From Rathayibacter sp. VKM Ac-2857 (GTDB lineage: Bacteria > Actinomycetota > Actinomycetes > Actinomycetales > Microbacteriaceae): 64,000 bases of DNA. A program made the position numbers and the translations under genes. Below, piece by piece: positions 25,101-33,238 of the stretch (positions within the stretch are counted from its first letter, which is position 1; each line of letters begins with the position of its first letter). The DNA is taken from assembly GCF_013205025.1 (NCBI RefSeq), contig NZ_JABMLE010000003.1:124001-188000 (forward strand), given 5' to 3'. The notes beneath the pieces are model-generated. The model was not told where the DNA came from. It saw only the letters and a list, made by a program, of their open reading frames with translations, and ran no database searches.

Positions 25101-27461
25101 CGAGACCGGGCCGGCCGCCGCCGCCTCGCCGGTCACGGTCCTGGTGCGGCCGTCCGCGTCGCCGAGCCGGAGCTCGTAGTCCCCCGGACCGGCCGTCGTG
25201 AAATCGACCGACATGGTCTGGTCCGTGGCCGGAGTGAAGAAGTCGGTGGAGGAGACGGGCATCGACCAGCCGGTGGTCACGGCGCGCAGGTTGTCCAGCA
25301 CCACCGATCCGACGGCCGGCCGGTCGCCGTTGCGCACGACCAGGAAGCCGCTCAGCACGACGGGCAGGTCGAGCACCTGGTCGCCGTCACCGCCCTCGAC
25401 CGCCGCCGGGGCGGCCGTGAGATCGACGTCGACCGTCGTCCACGCCGTGGAGCGCATCGCGTCGAGCCGGTAGGTGAAGCTCTCGCCGGTGGCGTCGTGC
25501 AGCCGGGCGTAGACGGTGTTGTAGCTCGCGTCGCCGCGCAGATCGATCCGGAGCCCGCGGGCCGGTGCGGTCAGCACGGTCACCGGGGGGCTCTGCACGG
25601 TCTCGAGCAGACCGGAGGAGAGGTCGTAGTCGATCCGCTGCGCCTGCGCGCCCTGGGTGCGCTGCGTCGTCGTCGCGATCGAGCCGCTGCCGAGGGCGAC
25701 CTGCCAGCCCGAGGCCGACTCGAAGCCCTCGACGAGGCTCGCCGTGGCGGGGTCCGCCGCCGCGGCCGTCAGCAGGACCGGCGTCGCGGAGCGGGTCCTG
25801 CCGCCGTCGAGGGTGCCGTCGGGCGTGGCGTCCTGGAGGAAGACGCTGCTGATCGGCCCCTGCATCGCCGTGCCGTCGCCGGCCGTGCCGTCCCAGGTCG
25901 TCGAGACCTCGCCGGCCGCCGCCTCGGTGCCGGTGATCGCCCGCTCGCGGCCCTGGCCGTCGCGGAGCTCGATCCGCCAGTCGCCGCCGCCGCCCGCGGT
26001 GAAGCCGAGCTCCGCCGCGGCGCCGGGCTCGAGGAACTCGGTGTCGGAGACCGGCAGGGTCCAGCCGCTGCCGACGATCCGCAGGTTGTCCAGCAGGAAG
26101 GTGCCCGTCGCCGGCTGCTGCCCGTTGCGGACGACCGAGAAGCCGGCGAGCGTCAGCGGCAGATCGAGCACCGAGTCGGCGTCGCCGCCCTCGGCGAGCG
26201 CCGGATCCTGGGTGAGGTCGACCGCGATCGTGGCCCAGCTCGAGTGCCGCATCGCGTCGAGGCGGTAGGTGAACACCTCACCGGTCGCGTCGGCGAGCCG
26301 GACGTAGACGGTGTTGTAGCTGCCGTCGCCCCGCAGATCGACCTTGAGGCCGGTCACCGGTGCGTCGGCGACGGCGAGCGGAGCCGTCCGGCTGATCTGC
26401 GTCATGCCGGCGCCGAGGTCGTAGTCGACCGCCAGCGCGTCCGTCCCCTGGGTGCGCCCGGCGGCGGCGGGACCGGTGGCGGTGCCGCGGCGCAGCACGG
26501 CCGAGCCGGAGGCGACGCCCCAGCCGTCGGGGCCGGCGTCGAAGCTCTCGACGAGCTCGGTGAGCGCCGCATCGTCCGCGGCGGCCAGCGTGACGAGCAG
26601 CGGGATCCCGGTCGTGGTCGCCGAGCCGAGGGCGCCGTCGGCGGTGGAGTCCTGGCGGAAGACGCCGCTGACCTCGCCGGTGATCGGCCGGCCCTGGTCG
26701 TCGTCGCCGTCCCAGTCGAGGCTCACCGTGCCGGCCGAGCCGGCCGTTCCGGAGAGGACGCGAGAGCGGTCGTCCGCGCCGGTCAGGCGCAGCTCCCAGT
26801 CGCCCGGCGTCGCGGCCTCGAAGGAGAACGACGCCTCTTCGCCGGCCGACGGCGAGACGAACGGCGTCGCCGCGACGGGCAGCGTCCAGCCGGTCGTCAC
26901 CGCACGGACGTCGTCGAGCACGAAGGAGCCGACGGGCGGCTGCTCGCCGTTGCGCACCACGAGGACGCCCGCGAGGGTGAGCGGGGCGTCGAGCACGCCG
27001 TCGGCGTCGCCGCCCTCCCGCGCGGCGGGCTCCGCGGTGAGATCGACGGTGAGGGTCTGGTACTCGGTCGAGCGCATCGCGTCGACGCGGTGCACGAAGG
27101 TCTCGCCGGTCGCGTCGCGCACCCGCAGGTAGACGGTGTTGTACGAGCCGTCGCCCCGGAGGTCGACGGTGAGCGCCGTCGCCGGGGTCGGGACGACCGG
27201 CGCGACGGCGGGGTCGTAGGCGAGCTCGGCCAGTCCGGCCGTGACGTCGTAGTCGACGGCGAGGGCGGAGCCGCCCTCCGACGCCTCCGCGGAGGCCGAC
27301 GCCGACGCCGTGCCGGCGACGACCGAGAGGCCGGGATCCGCCCGCTCGAAGCCGTCGATCTGGGTCGTGGGAGCGGGGTCCGCTCCCGCCCAGGACGGCA
27401 CGACCAGCGTGCCCGCGATCAGGGCGGCGGTCAGGGTGAGGACGGTTCGGGCACGCGACAT
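22194..27461 (-). CDS. Giant secreted modular glycoside hydrolase (clan GH-A-like) with repeated CBM and FlgD-Ig modules
   Basis: A 1755-residue exported protein with a signal peptide (1-27, ending PSWAGA). Four repeats of about 270 residues each hold a carbohydrate-binding-like module with DLRGDGSYNTVYLRVRDATG-type cores at about residues 100, 373, 637 and 905, then a FlgD-Ig-like module. The catalytic (beta/alpha)8-like domain spans about 1125-1420, with WNEPN (acid/base E1236) and ITEVSW (nucleophile E1339), as in GH39/GH5-type clan A enzymes. A fifth CBM-like module (about 1500) and a C-terminal FlgD-Ig module follow. There is no anchor. It closes the exopolysaccharide locus and may trim or release the polymer. 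Confidence 0.85.
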   Translation of the reverse strand: MSRARTVLTLTAALIAGTLVVPSWAGADPAPTTQIDGFERADPGLSVVAGTASASASAEASEGGSALAVDYDVTAGLAELAYDPAVAPVVPTPATALTVDLRGDGSYNTVYLRVRDATGETFVHRVDAMRSTEYQTLTVDLTAEPAAREGGDADGVLDAPLTLAGVLVVRNGEQPPVGSFVLDDVRAVTTGWTLPVAATPFVSPSAGEEASFSFEAATPGDWELRLTGADDRSRVLSGTAGSAGTVSLDWDGDDDQGRPITGEVSGVFRQDSTADGALGSATTTGIPLLVTLAAADDAALTELVESFDAGPDGWGVASGSAVLRRGTATGPAAAGRTQGTDALAVDYDLGAGMTQISRTAPLAVADAPVTGLKVDLRGDGSYNTVYVRLADATGEVFTYRLDAMRHSSWATIAVDLTQDPALAEGGDADSVLDLPLTLAGFSVVRNGQQPATGTFLLDNLRIVGSGWTLPVSDTEFLEPGAAAELGFTAGGGGDWRIELRDGQGRERAITGTEAAAGEVSTTWDGTAGDGTAMQGPISSVFLQDATPDGTLDGGRTRSATPVLLTAAAADPATASLVEGFESASGWQVALGSGSIATTTQRTQGAQAQRIDYDLSSGLLETVQSPPVTVLTAPARGLRIDLRGDASYNTVYARLHDATGESFTYRLDAMRSTAWTTVDVDLTAAPAAVEGGDGDQVLDLPVVLSGFLVVRNGDRPAVGSVVLDNLRAVTTGWSMPVSSTDFFTPATDQTMSVDFTTAGPGDYELRLGDADGRTRTVTGEAAAAGPVSVPMDGADDTGAMMRGDLSAVFAHDDSADGTMASNAARSGTPVLLTVADTDSDSAVAESFDTGGADWVRAAGTVTPSTTTTRTEGSGALKLTYDLTKGDAETESKTTPEALLTAPASALKLDVLGDGSWNTVFLKLRDATGEMFLYRVDALSLSRWTTATIDLRAPAADTHLGNEDGVLDYPVSLVRINIVRNGASAPATGSVVLDDLRVVDKDWTLPTASRERFSRENAATTTIRFAAGAPGDYALRLADNSGRTRTYSGTASAAGPVSITWDGTDSSGAGMAGSISGRLSWDSTPDGTLTTPATAGQPWLTGVSAQVTEASPTSISGINSFLTEQDSPVEADRQAALLEDASVRWAREEFEWKRIEPRRGFYDWAKFDQAVAISRARNVDMIGKLAYSAPWASSAPAGTAADVAQYYPPSDTAAFAAYAAATVERYKDRVHVWEVWNEPNTDYYWRGGTAQQYGALLRAAYSAIKAADPTATVLVGGLDQFSDPFMQGVLDAGAGDSYDGLAIHTYAVSGAPEVSAIPTYLDAAEAFLARTSPERGLWITEVSWATCGSCAHATSEADQAAFLSRSYLDAAARGIRAIAWYNLVGGSDQENFLDTYAVTEKSGRLKPAYTALKDVGAILAEGTAVGRAGATAASAPVRVDDFGTLSKFAVSTIGGGSATLGTTASNYSGAASLELDYDFSGSSRGAQIQTSRPVTGSPTAVSVWVNGDASASPVYLKITDATGETFQGLVGNVGAPGWEKMTLFSDGLNPNYTHSGGDDDGVWDYPVKLTDMFVYKSTSGVDSGTVLIDDLTADYGVNIHGTVFHTPTETIQAVYTAGPATASLQVSGTQAAVRTAGGRSALTVSDSHATVTLGTRPVFVASAFGLTPGTAPRGSTVTLDWLTADATVTAVVVVKANGSAVRTLTSNKEYLSGRQVLSWDGRLSNQTIAPAGGYLMRITTVTLDGRTVVTKVPFTLT

Positions 27462-27792
27462 GGGGTACTCCGCAGAGAGCGTCAGAAGAACAGGTCGCTC
27501 GGCGGGGGAGGCCGAGCAGACGCGTCACGGGGGCGACGTGGACGTCACGCTAAGCCGCTGGAGCGGGCCGTCAAGACGGAGGAGGAAGCCTCGGTCTGAG
27601 AGGACCCTGAGAGGGGGCAGCACGCTCGGATGCGGCGGGGGCGGGACTTCTTCCGCACTACAGGGCGGAAGGTCCGGGCGCCAGGGCTTGCCGTGGCGTG
27701 AATCGACGGAGAGCCGTTGCCACGATATCGCCTCCGCCGCCGATCCGCGCATCACCTCACGGCGCGTCTCGGCGAGGGTCGCGAAGCTGTGC

Positions 27793-27798
27793 CACCGT
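27793..27798 (+). promoter_or_regulatory. Weak leaderless-type -10 box CACCGT for the DUF1801 gene
   Basis: CACCGT lies exactly six bases before the ATG at 27805. It has the same spacing as the stronger TAnnnT boxes elsewhere in the window but lacks the first T. Confidence 0.3.
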
Positions 27799-27804
27799 GG
27801 CGGC

Positions 27805-28188
27805 ATGGCCCGACTCGACGCCTCCGTCACCGCACACGTCGACGCGATGCACCACCCTCGCCGCGAGCAGATCGAGCGCACCCGCGAGGCCGTGCTCGCC
27901 GCCGACGAGCGCCTCGTCGAGTCGGTGAAGTGGAACGCCCCGAGCTACGCGATCGGCGCGCACCTCGTGACCCTCCGCCTCCGCCCGGGCGACCGCGTCG
28001 AGGCGATCCTGCACCGCGGAGCCGCGGCCGTCCCGGAGCGCCCCCTCGCCGACGCGCTCTCCGACCCCGACGGCCGCCTCGACTGGCGCGCCCCCGACCA
28101 CGCCGTCCTCGTCCTCACCCCCGGCGAGGACCCGAACTGGCTGACCGCCCTCGTCGAGCAGTGGCTCGCGGCGGTCGCCCCCCGCTGA
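27805..28188 (+). CDS. DUF1801 domain protein
   Basis: A 127-residue protein of the DUF1801/YdhG-like fold. VESVKWNAPSYAIGAHLVTLRL near residues 38-60 is the conserved core. The start at 27805 is the first ATG consistent with the family length. It stands alone between the hydrolase of the exopolysaccharide locus and a convergent aldo/keto reductase. Function is not established. Confidence 0.82.
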   Translation: MARLDASVTAHVDAMHHPRREQIERTREAVLAADERLVESVKWNAPSYAIGAHLVTLRLRPGDRVEAILHRGAAAVPERPLADALSDPDGRLDWRAPDHAVLVLTPGEDPNWLTALVEQWLAAVAPR

Positions 28189-28212
28189 CCCGCACCCGCC
28201 CGCCGCCGCCCC

Positions 28213-28275
28213 ACCTCCGGCACGCCAGAACCCGCCGATCCCACGAGCCGGACGCCGTTTCACGTGCCGGAGCTC
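28213..28275. repeat. Second-family intergenic repeat, degenerate copy C
   Basis: Alternating CTCCGGC / GCCGGAG arms (CTCCGGCACG, CACGAGCCGG, CACGTGCCGGAG) resemble the copies at about 1.5 kb and 49.2 kb without a long exact match. The stretch sits between convergent genes and may fold as a terminator hairpin. Confidence 0.4.
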
Positions 28276-28292
28276 CTCCGACCGCCCGCGCG

Positions 28293-29210
28293 TCAGCGCC
28301 AGGCGAGGGCGGACCGCTCGGCCCAGTACTCCCCGGGTTCCTGCGCCGGCAGCCCCTCCGGCACGGCGACGGCCCGCGCCCGCAGGTTCTCCCGCAGCTG
28401 CCCGGGGGTCGCCGCCCCGCTCAGCACGACATCCGCCCACGGCTGCGCCAGCGCTGCGCCGAGCGCAGCGTCCTCCGGCGCCCCGGGCAGCCCCCGCAGC
28501 AGCTCCGGCGCCCGGTCGCCGACCAGCCGCCCGTTCGCGAGCGCCTCCTTGACCACCACCGTCCAGCCCGCGTCGTGCGCCTCGGCGAGCGCGGCCCCGG
28601 CCGAGCGCTCGAGCAGGTTCCACGTCGTCTGCACCGTGCTGAACGGCGAGTCCGGGATCGCCAGGGCGAGCCGGATCGTCCGCGCCTGCTCCGCTCCGCT
28701 GGTCGAGAGCCCGACCGCGACGCCGGACCCGGCGAGCCCGCGCAGCCGGTCGAGCAGCACCCGGTCGACGAGCGCCGGGCTCTCGGGAGTGATCGAGTGC
28801 ACGAGGTAGCGGTCGGGCGCGCTGCCCAGCGCCGCGAGCGTCGCCGACCACTGGCGCTCGAGCATCGCGACCGAGTGCTCCTTGCGCTCGTGCACGTCCG
28901 CGTCCATCGCCCACGCGCCGACGTACTCGTAGCCCCACTTCGACTCGACGGCCAGCTCGCCGCGCCGCTCCGGATGCTCCGCGAGCCAGCCGCCGAGGAA
29001 CTCCTCGGCGCGGCCGTAGGAGCGGGCGACGTCGAAGAAGCGGACGCCGAGGTCCCACGCGGTGTCGAGCAGCTCGTGCGAGCGCGCGCGCAACGCGTCG
29101 ACGCTGCGCCCCTCCGGCGGCCCGAGGTCGCCGTCGCGCCCCGCGGTGATGTAGGCCGGTCGCCCGACGGCGGCCAGGCCGAGGCCGAGGCGAGGAGTGC
29201 GGGATGCCAT
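28293..29210 (-). CDS. Aldo/keto reductase
   Basis: A 305-residue TIM-barrel oxidoreductase. The active-site residues are visible as Asp and Tyr in RFFDVARSYGRAEEFLGGWL, Lys in VESKWGYE and His in YLVHSI. The NADP-binding end is SGVAVGLSTSG...VQTTWNLLER. The protein lies in the YghZ/D-threo-aldose-dehydrogenase-like region of the family. It is a single gene convergent with DUF1801 and divergent from the MATE gene. Natural substrate unknown. Confidence 0.9.
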   Translation of the reverse strand: MASRTPRLGLGLAAVGRPAYITAGRDGDLGPPEGRSVDALRARSHELLDTAWDLGVRFFDVARSYGRAEEFLGGWLAEHPERRGELAVESKWGYEYVGAWAMDADVHERKEHSVAMLERQWSATLAALGSAPDRYLVHSITPESPALVDRVLLDRLRGLAGSGVAVGLSTSGAEQARTIRLALAIPDSPFSTVQTTWNLLERSAGAALAEAHDAGWTVVVKEALANGRLVGDRAPELLRGLPGAPEDAALGAALAQPWADVVLSGAATPGQLRENLRARAVAVPEGLPAQEPGEYWAERSALAWR

Positions 29211-29286
29211 GGTGCTCGTTCCGTCCGGGGTGCCTCCACCGTAGCCACCGCCCGCGAGACCCGCCCGCGCGCCCCGCCCGTCCCGC

Positions 29287-29292
29287 TACCGT
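29287..29292 (+). promoter_or_regulatory. Leaderless-type -10 box TACCGT for the MATE gene
   Basis: TACCGT is followed by exactly six bases (CGAGCG) and then the GTG start at 29299, with no Shine-Dalgarno sequence between. Confidence 0.6.
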
Positions 29293-29298
29293 CGAGCG

Positions 29299-30612
29299 GT
29301 GACCACCACCGACCGCCGCACGCTCGACCGCAGCATCCTGCGGCTCGCCGTGCCCGCGCTCGGGGCGCTGATCGCCGAGCCGCTGTTCCTGCTCACCGAC
29401 TCCGCCCTCGTCGGCCACCTCGGCGCGGTGCCGCTCGCCGGCCTCGCCCTCGGCGGCGCGGTGCTGCAGACGATCGTCGGCCTGATGGTCTTCCTCGCGT
29501 ACAGCACCACGCCCCGGGTCGGCCGCGCGCTCGGCGAGGGCGACGAGCGCCGGGCCGTGGCCGCCGGGATCGACGGCGGCTGGCTCGCGCTCGCCCTCGG
29601 CGCGGTGATCGCCGTCGCCGGAGCGATCGCCGCCCCCGCCCTCATCGGCCTCTTCGGCGCGGAGCCCGCGGTCGCCGACGCGGGCGTCCGCTACCTCTCG
29701 GTGAGCATGGCCGGGATCCCCGCGATGCTCGGCGTCTTCGCCCTCACCGGGCTGCTCCGCGGCTTCCAGGACACCCGCACTCCGCTGATCATCGCGGGCG
29801 GCGGATTCGCGGTGAACGCGGCCCTGAACGCCGTGCTGATCTACCCCGCCGGCCTGGGGATAACCGGGTCCGCCCTGGGGACGGTCGTGGCCCAGTGGGG
29901 GATGTTCGGCGCCTACGCGGTGATCGCGCTGCGACTCGCCCGCCGCGTCGGGGCGCCGCTGCGGCCGCACCCGGCCGGGCTGCGCGCCTCCGCGGGGTCG
30001 GGCGGCTGGCTGCTGCTCCGCACCGCCTCGCTGCGCGCCGCCATCCTGCTCGCCGTCGCCGTCGCGGGCTCGCTCGGCGCCGAGGAGCTCGGCGCCTTCC
30101 AGGTGGCGATGACGCTGTTCTCCACGGTCGCCTTCGCCCTGGACGCGGTGGCCATCGCGGCGCAGGCGCTGCTCGGCCGCCTCCTCGGCGAGGGCGACCC
30201 CGCCCGCGCCCGCGCGGTGGCGAAACGGTGTGTGACCTGGGGAATCGGTGCCGGAGTCGCCCTCGGAGCGGTGATCGTCGCGACCAGCGGAGTGCTGCCG
30301 TTCGTCTTCTCGAGCGACCCCGAGGTGCTCCGTCTGCTCCCCGCCGCCCTCGTCGTGGTCGGCCTGACGGCTCCGCTCGGCGGCTGCGTGTTCGTCCTCG
30401 ACGGCGTCCTGATCGGCGCCGGCGACGGCCGCTACCTCGCGCTGAGCGGCCTCGCGAACCTCGCCGTCCTCGCCCCGCTGGCCCTGCTCGCGCCCCTCGC
30501 GCCCGAGGACTGGCGCCTCCTGGCCCTCTGGATCGCCTATGCCGTCGGCTTCCTCGGCGCCCGCGCGCTCACTCTCGGCCTCCGCTTCCGCGGCGACGTC
30601 TGGCTCCGCTGA
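29299..30612 (+). CDS. MATE-family multidrug/DinF-like efflux transporter
   Basis: A 437-residue protein with 12 predicted transmembrane helices in two related halves. It starts with GTG, and the first helix follows RSILRLAVPALGALIAEPLFLLTDSALVGHLG, the typical MATE beginning. The DinF subgroup is supported by GLLRGFQDTRTPLIIAGGGFAVN around residue 155. It exports cationic compounds using a proton or sodium gradient. It is monocistronic with a leaderless-type promoter. Confidence 0.92.
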   Translation: MTTTDRRTLDRSILRLAVPALGALIAEPLFLLTDSALVGHLGAVPLAGLALGGAVLQTIVGLMVFLAYSTTPRVGRALGEGDERRAVAAGIDGGWLALALGAVIAVAGAIAAPALIGLFGAEPAVADAGVRYLSVSMAGIPAMLGVFALTGLLRGFQDTRTPLIIAGGGFAVNAALNAVLIYPAGLGITGSALGTVVAQWGMFGAYAVIALRLARRVGAPLRPHPAGLRASAGSGGWLLLRTASLRAAILLAVAVAGSLGAEELGAFQVAMTLFSTVAFALDAVAIAAQALLGRLLGEGDPARARAVAKRCVTWGIGAGVALGAVIVATSGVLPFVFSSDPEVLRLLPAALVVVGLTAPLGGCVFVLDGVLIGAGDGRYLALSGLANLAVLAPLALLAPLAPEDWRLLALWIAYAVGFLGARALTLGLRFRGDVWLR

Positions 30613-30687
30613 CCCTCGAACGAAGTTTCGAACACCCTGTGGACAACCCTGTGCACAACTCCCGGCGACCCCCGCCCCCGCCCCTCC

Positions 30688-30750
30688 CCGCGAGATGCCA
30701 CATATGAGCCCGACACGCCGCAGAATCCGCTCATATGTGGCATCTCGCGG
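30688..30750. terminator. Long 22-bp inverted repeat between convergent MATE and LacI genes
   Basis: Perfect arms of 22 bp at 30688-30709 and 30729-30750 flank a 19-base loop. Each arm contains GATGCCACATATGAGC or its complement. There is no T tract. It lies in the 144-bp gap between convergent stops, so bidirectional termination is likely, but the CATATG core and arm length are unusual for a terminator in such GC-rich DNA. Confidence 0.6.
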
Positions 30751-30756
30751 AGGGAG

Positions 30757-31836
30757 TCAGCGCGGCGGGGCGCTCGTCGTGCCGCGGTGGAAGACGGCCT
30801 CGAAGCGCACGGGCTCGGCCTCGTCGCCGGCGATCAGCGCGAGCACGGCGCGGGCCGCGGCCCGGCCCTTCTCGACCGCCGGCTGCGCCATCGTCGTCAG
30901 GTCGTACTCGGCGGCGAGCCCCGGCACCTGCACGCCGTCGAAGCCGACCACCGACACGTCGCCCGGCACCCGCAGCCCGAGCCTCTCTGCGGCCAGGATC
31001 ACGCCGGCCGCCAGCAGATCGCTCTGCGCGATCACGGCCGTCGGCGGCTCGTCCGCGCCGAGCAGCGCCTGCCCCGCCGCGACCCCCTCGTCGACCGTGC
31101 TCGCGCCCGCCGCCACCACGTCCAGGTCGCCGAACACGTCCTGCGCCCCCAGCAGCCGCTCGACCGCCGTGATGCTCGGGCTCGAGCGCCAGTCGGCCGG
31201 GATCGGGCCGCGCCGGCGGTCCTTCGCGAACGGCAGCGAGACCACGGCGACGCGCTCGTGCCCCAGCTCCCGCAGATGCTCGGCCAGCGTCCGCGTCGCC
31301 TCCCGGTTGTCGAGCGAGACCACGGCCGCACCGAGGTCGGAGACCCCCTCGACCACCACGACCGGCACGCCGCGCCGGCGCAGCACGGCCACGGAGTCGT
31401 CGACGGAGGGACTGCAGCCGACCAGGATCATCGCGTCCACCGGCGCCGTCGCCAGCAGCCCCGAGCCGCCCTCGGTCTCGGTGAGCAGCAGGATGCCCGC
31501 GTCGGCCCCGCCGAGCACGTCCGCGATGCCGTCGAGCATCGCGATCTTGATCGGATCGCGGAAGGCGTGCAGCACCCGCTCGTCGACGACGACCCCGACG
31601 ATCCCCGAGCGCCCGCGCCGCAGCGACTGCGCGCGCGGATCGGGCCCGGCGTAGTCGAGCTCGGCGGCGGCCAGCAGCACCCGCTCCCGGGTCGCGGCCG
31701 CGACGGGGCCGGCGCCGCTGAAGACGAGGGAGGCGGTCGAGGGCGACACTCCCGCCCGGCTCGCGACCCGCGCGAGGGTCGGGCGCGACGCCGGCGATCC
31801 GGCGCTCTTCGACTCCACGGCCTTGCTCGACTCCAC
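30757..31836 (-). CDS. LacI-family transcriptional regulator
   Basis: A 359-residue repressor. The helix-turn-helix and hinge read RPTLARVASRAGVSPSTASLVFSGAGPVAAATRERVLLAAAELDY (about 18-62). The periplasmic-binding-like effector domain contains VVGVVVDERV, VSLDNREATRTLAEHLRELGHERVAVV and the C-terminal VSVVGFDGVQVPGLAAEYDLTTMAQP. It is divergent from an MFS transporter and an SDR, and a 14-bp perfect palindrome lies in the gap, so it probably represses those genes. Effector unknown; an imported sugar or related metabolite is likely. Confidence 0.92.
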   Translation of the reverse strand: MESSKAVESKSAGSPASRPTLARVASRAGVSPSTASLVFSGAGPVAAATRERVLLAAAELDYAGPDPRAQSLRRGRSGIVGVVVDERVLHAFRDPIKIAMLDGIADVLGGADAGILLLTETEGGSGLLATAPVDAMILVGCSPSVDDSVAVLRRRGVPVVVVEGVSDLGAAVVSLDNREATRTLAEHLRELGHERVAVVSLPFAKDRRRGPIPADWRSSPSITAVERLLGAQDVFGDLDVVAAGASTVDEGVAAGQALLGADEPPTAVIAQSDLLAAGVILAAERLGLRVPGDVSVVGFDGVQVPGLAAEYDLTTMAQPAVEKGRAAARAVLALIAGDEAEPVRFEAVFHRGTTSAPPR

Positions 31837-31926
31837 GGTGCTCCTCGTCCCCGACCCGGCCGGCCGGCGTCCGGCGACTCGTCCTTGACCGGTCCGGGCG
31901 TTCCGGATAGCTTAGACCGGCCCGCG

Positions 31927-31940
31927 TCGAATCGATTCGA
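31927..31940. promoter_or_regulatory. Candidate LacI operator, 14-bp palindrome
   Basis: TCGAATCGATTCGA is a perfect palindrome with a central CG, the usual symmetry for LacI-family sites. It lies 54 bases before the MFS start and 90 bases from the LacI start. Confidence 0.6.
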
Positions 31941-31993
31941 TCGCCATCGATCAGGCCCCCCACGACCGCCCCGCGATCAGCCAGGACCCCCGC

Positions 31994-33238
31994 ATGACCT
32001 CGACCTCCGCCCTCACCCGCCCGCAGCTCGTCGCCTGGCGGAACGCCGTCTTCACGATCTTCGTGCTGAGCGGCCTCTCGATCGCCACCTGGGTCTCGCG
32101 CACGCCCGCCATCCGCGACGAGCTGCAGCTCTCCACCTCCGGCGTGGGCCTGCTGATCCTCTCGATGTCGATCGGCGCCATCGTCGGCCTCAGCCTCTCG
32201 ACCGTGATCATGTCGCTGCTCGGCGCCCGCCGCGGCATGGTCGCCGGGCTCGTCGTCTGCTCCTCCGGTCTCGCGCTCCTCGGCCTGGCGGCCGACGCGT
32301 TCGGCGCCCTCCCGCTCGCCTTCGCGGGCATGGTGCTGCTCGGCTTCGGCAACGGCGCGGTCGACGTGATGATGAACGTCGAGGGCGCCGCGAACGAGAA
32401 GGCCTTCGGCAAGACGCTGCTCCCGCTCTTCCACGCCTTCTTCAGCCTCGGCACCGTCCTCGGCGCGATCCTCGGCGCCGCCGCCTCCGCCCTCGCCGTG
32501 CCGGTCGCCGCGCACCTCTGCGGCGTCGCCGTCGTCGTGGTGCTCACCGTCGCGGTCGCAATCCGCTTCGTCCCCGTCCGCGACGAGCTCGACACCGCGG
32601 GCGTCGCGACCGTCGTCAAGGCACCGGTGCGCGAGCGCGTCGCAGCCTCGCTCGGCGTCTGGCGCGACGGCCGCCTCGTCCTGATCGGCCTGATCATGCT
32701 GGGCATGGCCTTCGCGGAGGGCTCGGCCAACGACTGGCTGACCCTCGCGATGGTCGACGGCCACGGTACCGACAAGACCACCGCCGCCGTCGTCTTCGGC
32801 GTCTTCGTCGCGGCGATGACCGTCGGCCGCGTGCTCGGCGGGCCCGTGCTCGACCGCTTCGGCCGGGTGCCCGTGCTGCGCGCCTCCGCCGGCCTGGCCA
32901 TCGTCGGCATCCTGCTCTTCATCCTCGCGCCGGTCGACGGCCTCGTGATCGCCGGAGCGGTCGCCTGGGGCCTGGGCTGCTCGCTCGGCTTCCCGGTCGG
33001 CATGTCGGCCGCGGCCGAGGGCCCGCACTCGGCGGCCCGGGTCAGCGCCGTCGCGATGCTCGGCTACGTCGCCTTCCTGGTCGGCCCGCCCGCGATCGGC
33101 TTCCTCGGCGAGCACTTTGGCCTCCTCAACGCCCTGTTCCTGGTGCTCGCGCTCGTCGTCGTCGCCGGCATCGCCTCGCCGGCCGCCCGGTCGCCGAAGG
33201 CGCCGGCGGAGCGCGTGCAGGACGGAGCGTCCGCGTGA
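31994..33238 (+). CDS. MFS transporter (YbjJ-like)
   Basis: A 414-residue protein with 12 predicted helices. The N-terminal half has WVSRTPAIRDELQLSTSGVGLL, and GFGNGAVDVMMNVEGAANEKAFGK is characteristic of the YbjJ/fucose-permease-like MFS branch. The second half begins RDGRLVLIGLIMLGMAFAEGSANDWLTLA. The downstream SDR overlaps by GTGA. The LacI regulator and operator upstream suggest an inducible uptake or export step coupled to oxidation or reduction of the same compound. Confidence 0.9.
   Translation: MTSTSALTRPQLVAWRNAVFTIFVLSGLSIATWVSRTPAIRDELQLSTSGVGLLILSMSIGAIVGLSLSTVIMSLLGARRGMVAGLVVCSSGLALLGLAADAFGALPLAFAGMVLLGFGNGAVDVMMNVEGAANEKAFGKTLLPLFHAFFSLGTVLGAILGAAASALAVPVAAHLCGVAVVVVLTVAVAIRFVPVRDELDTAGVATVVKAPVRERVAASLGVWRDGRLVLIGLIMLGMAFAEGSANDWLTLAMVDGHGTDKTTAAVVFGVFVAAMTVGRVLGGPVLDRFGRVPVLRASAGLAIVGILLFILAPVDGLVIAGAVAWGLGCSLGFPVGMSAAAEGPHSAARVSAVAMLGYVAFLVGPPAIGFLGEHFGLLNALFLVLALVVVAGIASPAARSPKAPAERVQDGASA

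Noticed and set aside
22524-27599. A 1691-residue open frame on the plus strand
   Set aside because: It is antisense to the modular hydrolase and made of Arg/Gly/Ala/Val-rich sequence with no domain, as expected for a shadow frame in very GC-rich DNA. The minus-strand frame has a signal peptide, repeats and catalytic motifs.
30638-30658. Two DnaA-box-like sequences (TGTGGACAA and TGTGCACAA)
   Set aside because: Only two sites, one imperfect, with no dnaA/dnaN genes or AT-rich unwinding element nearby, so an origin is not supported.
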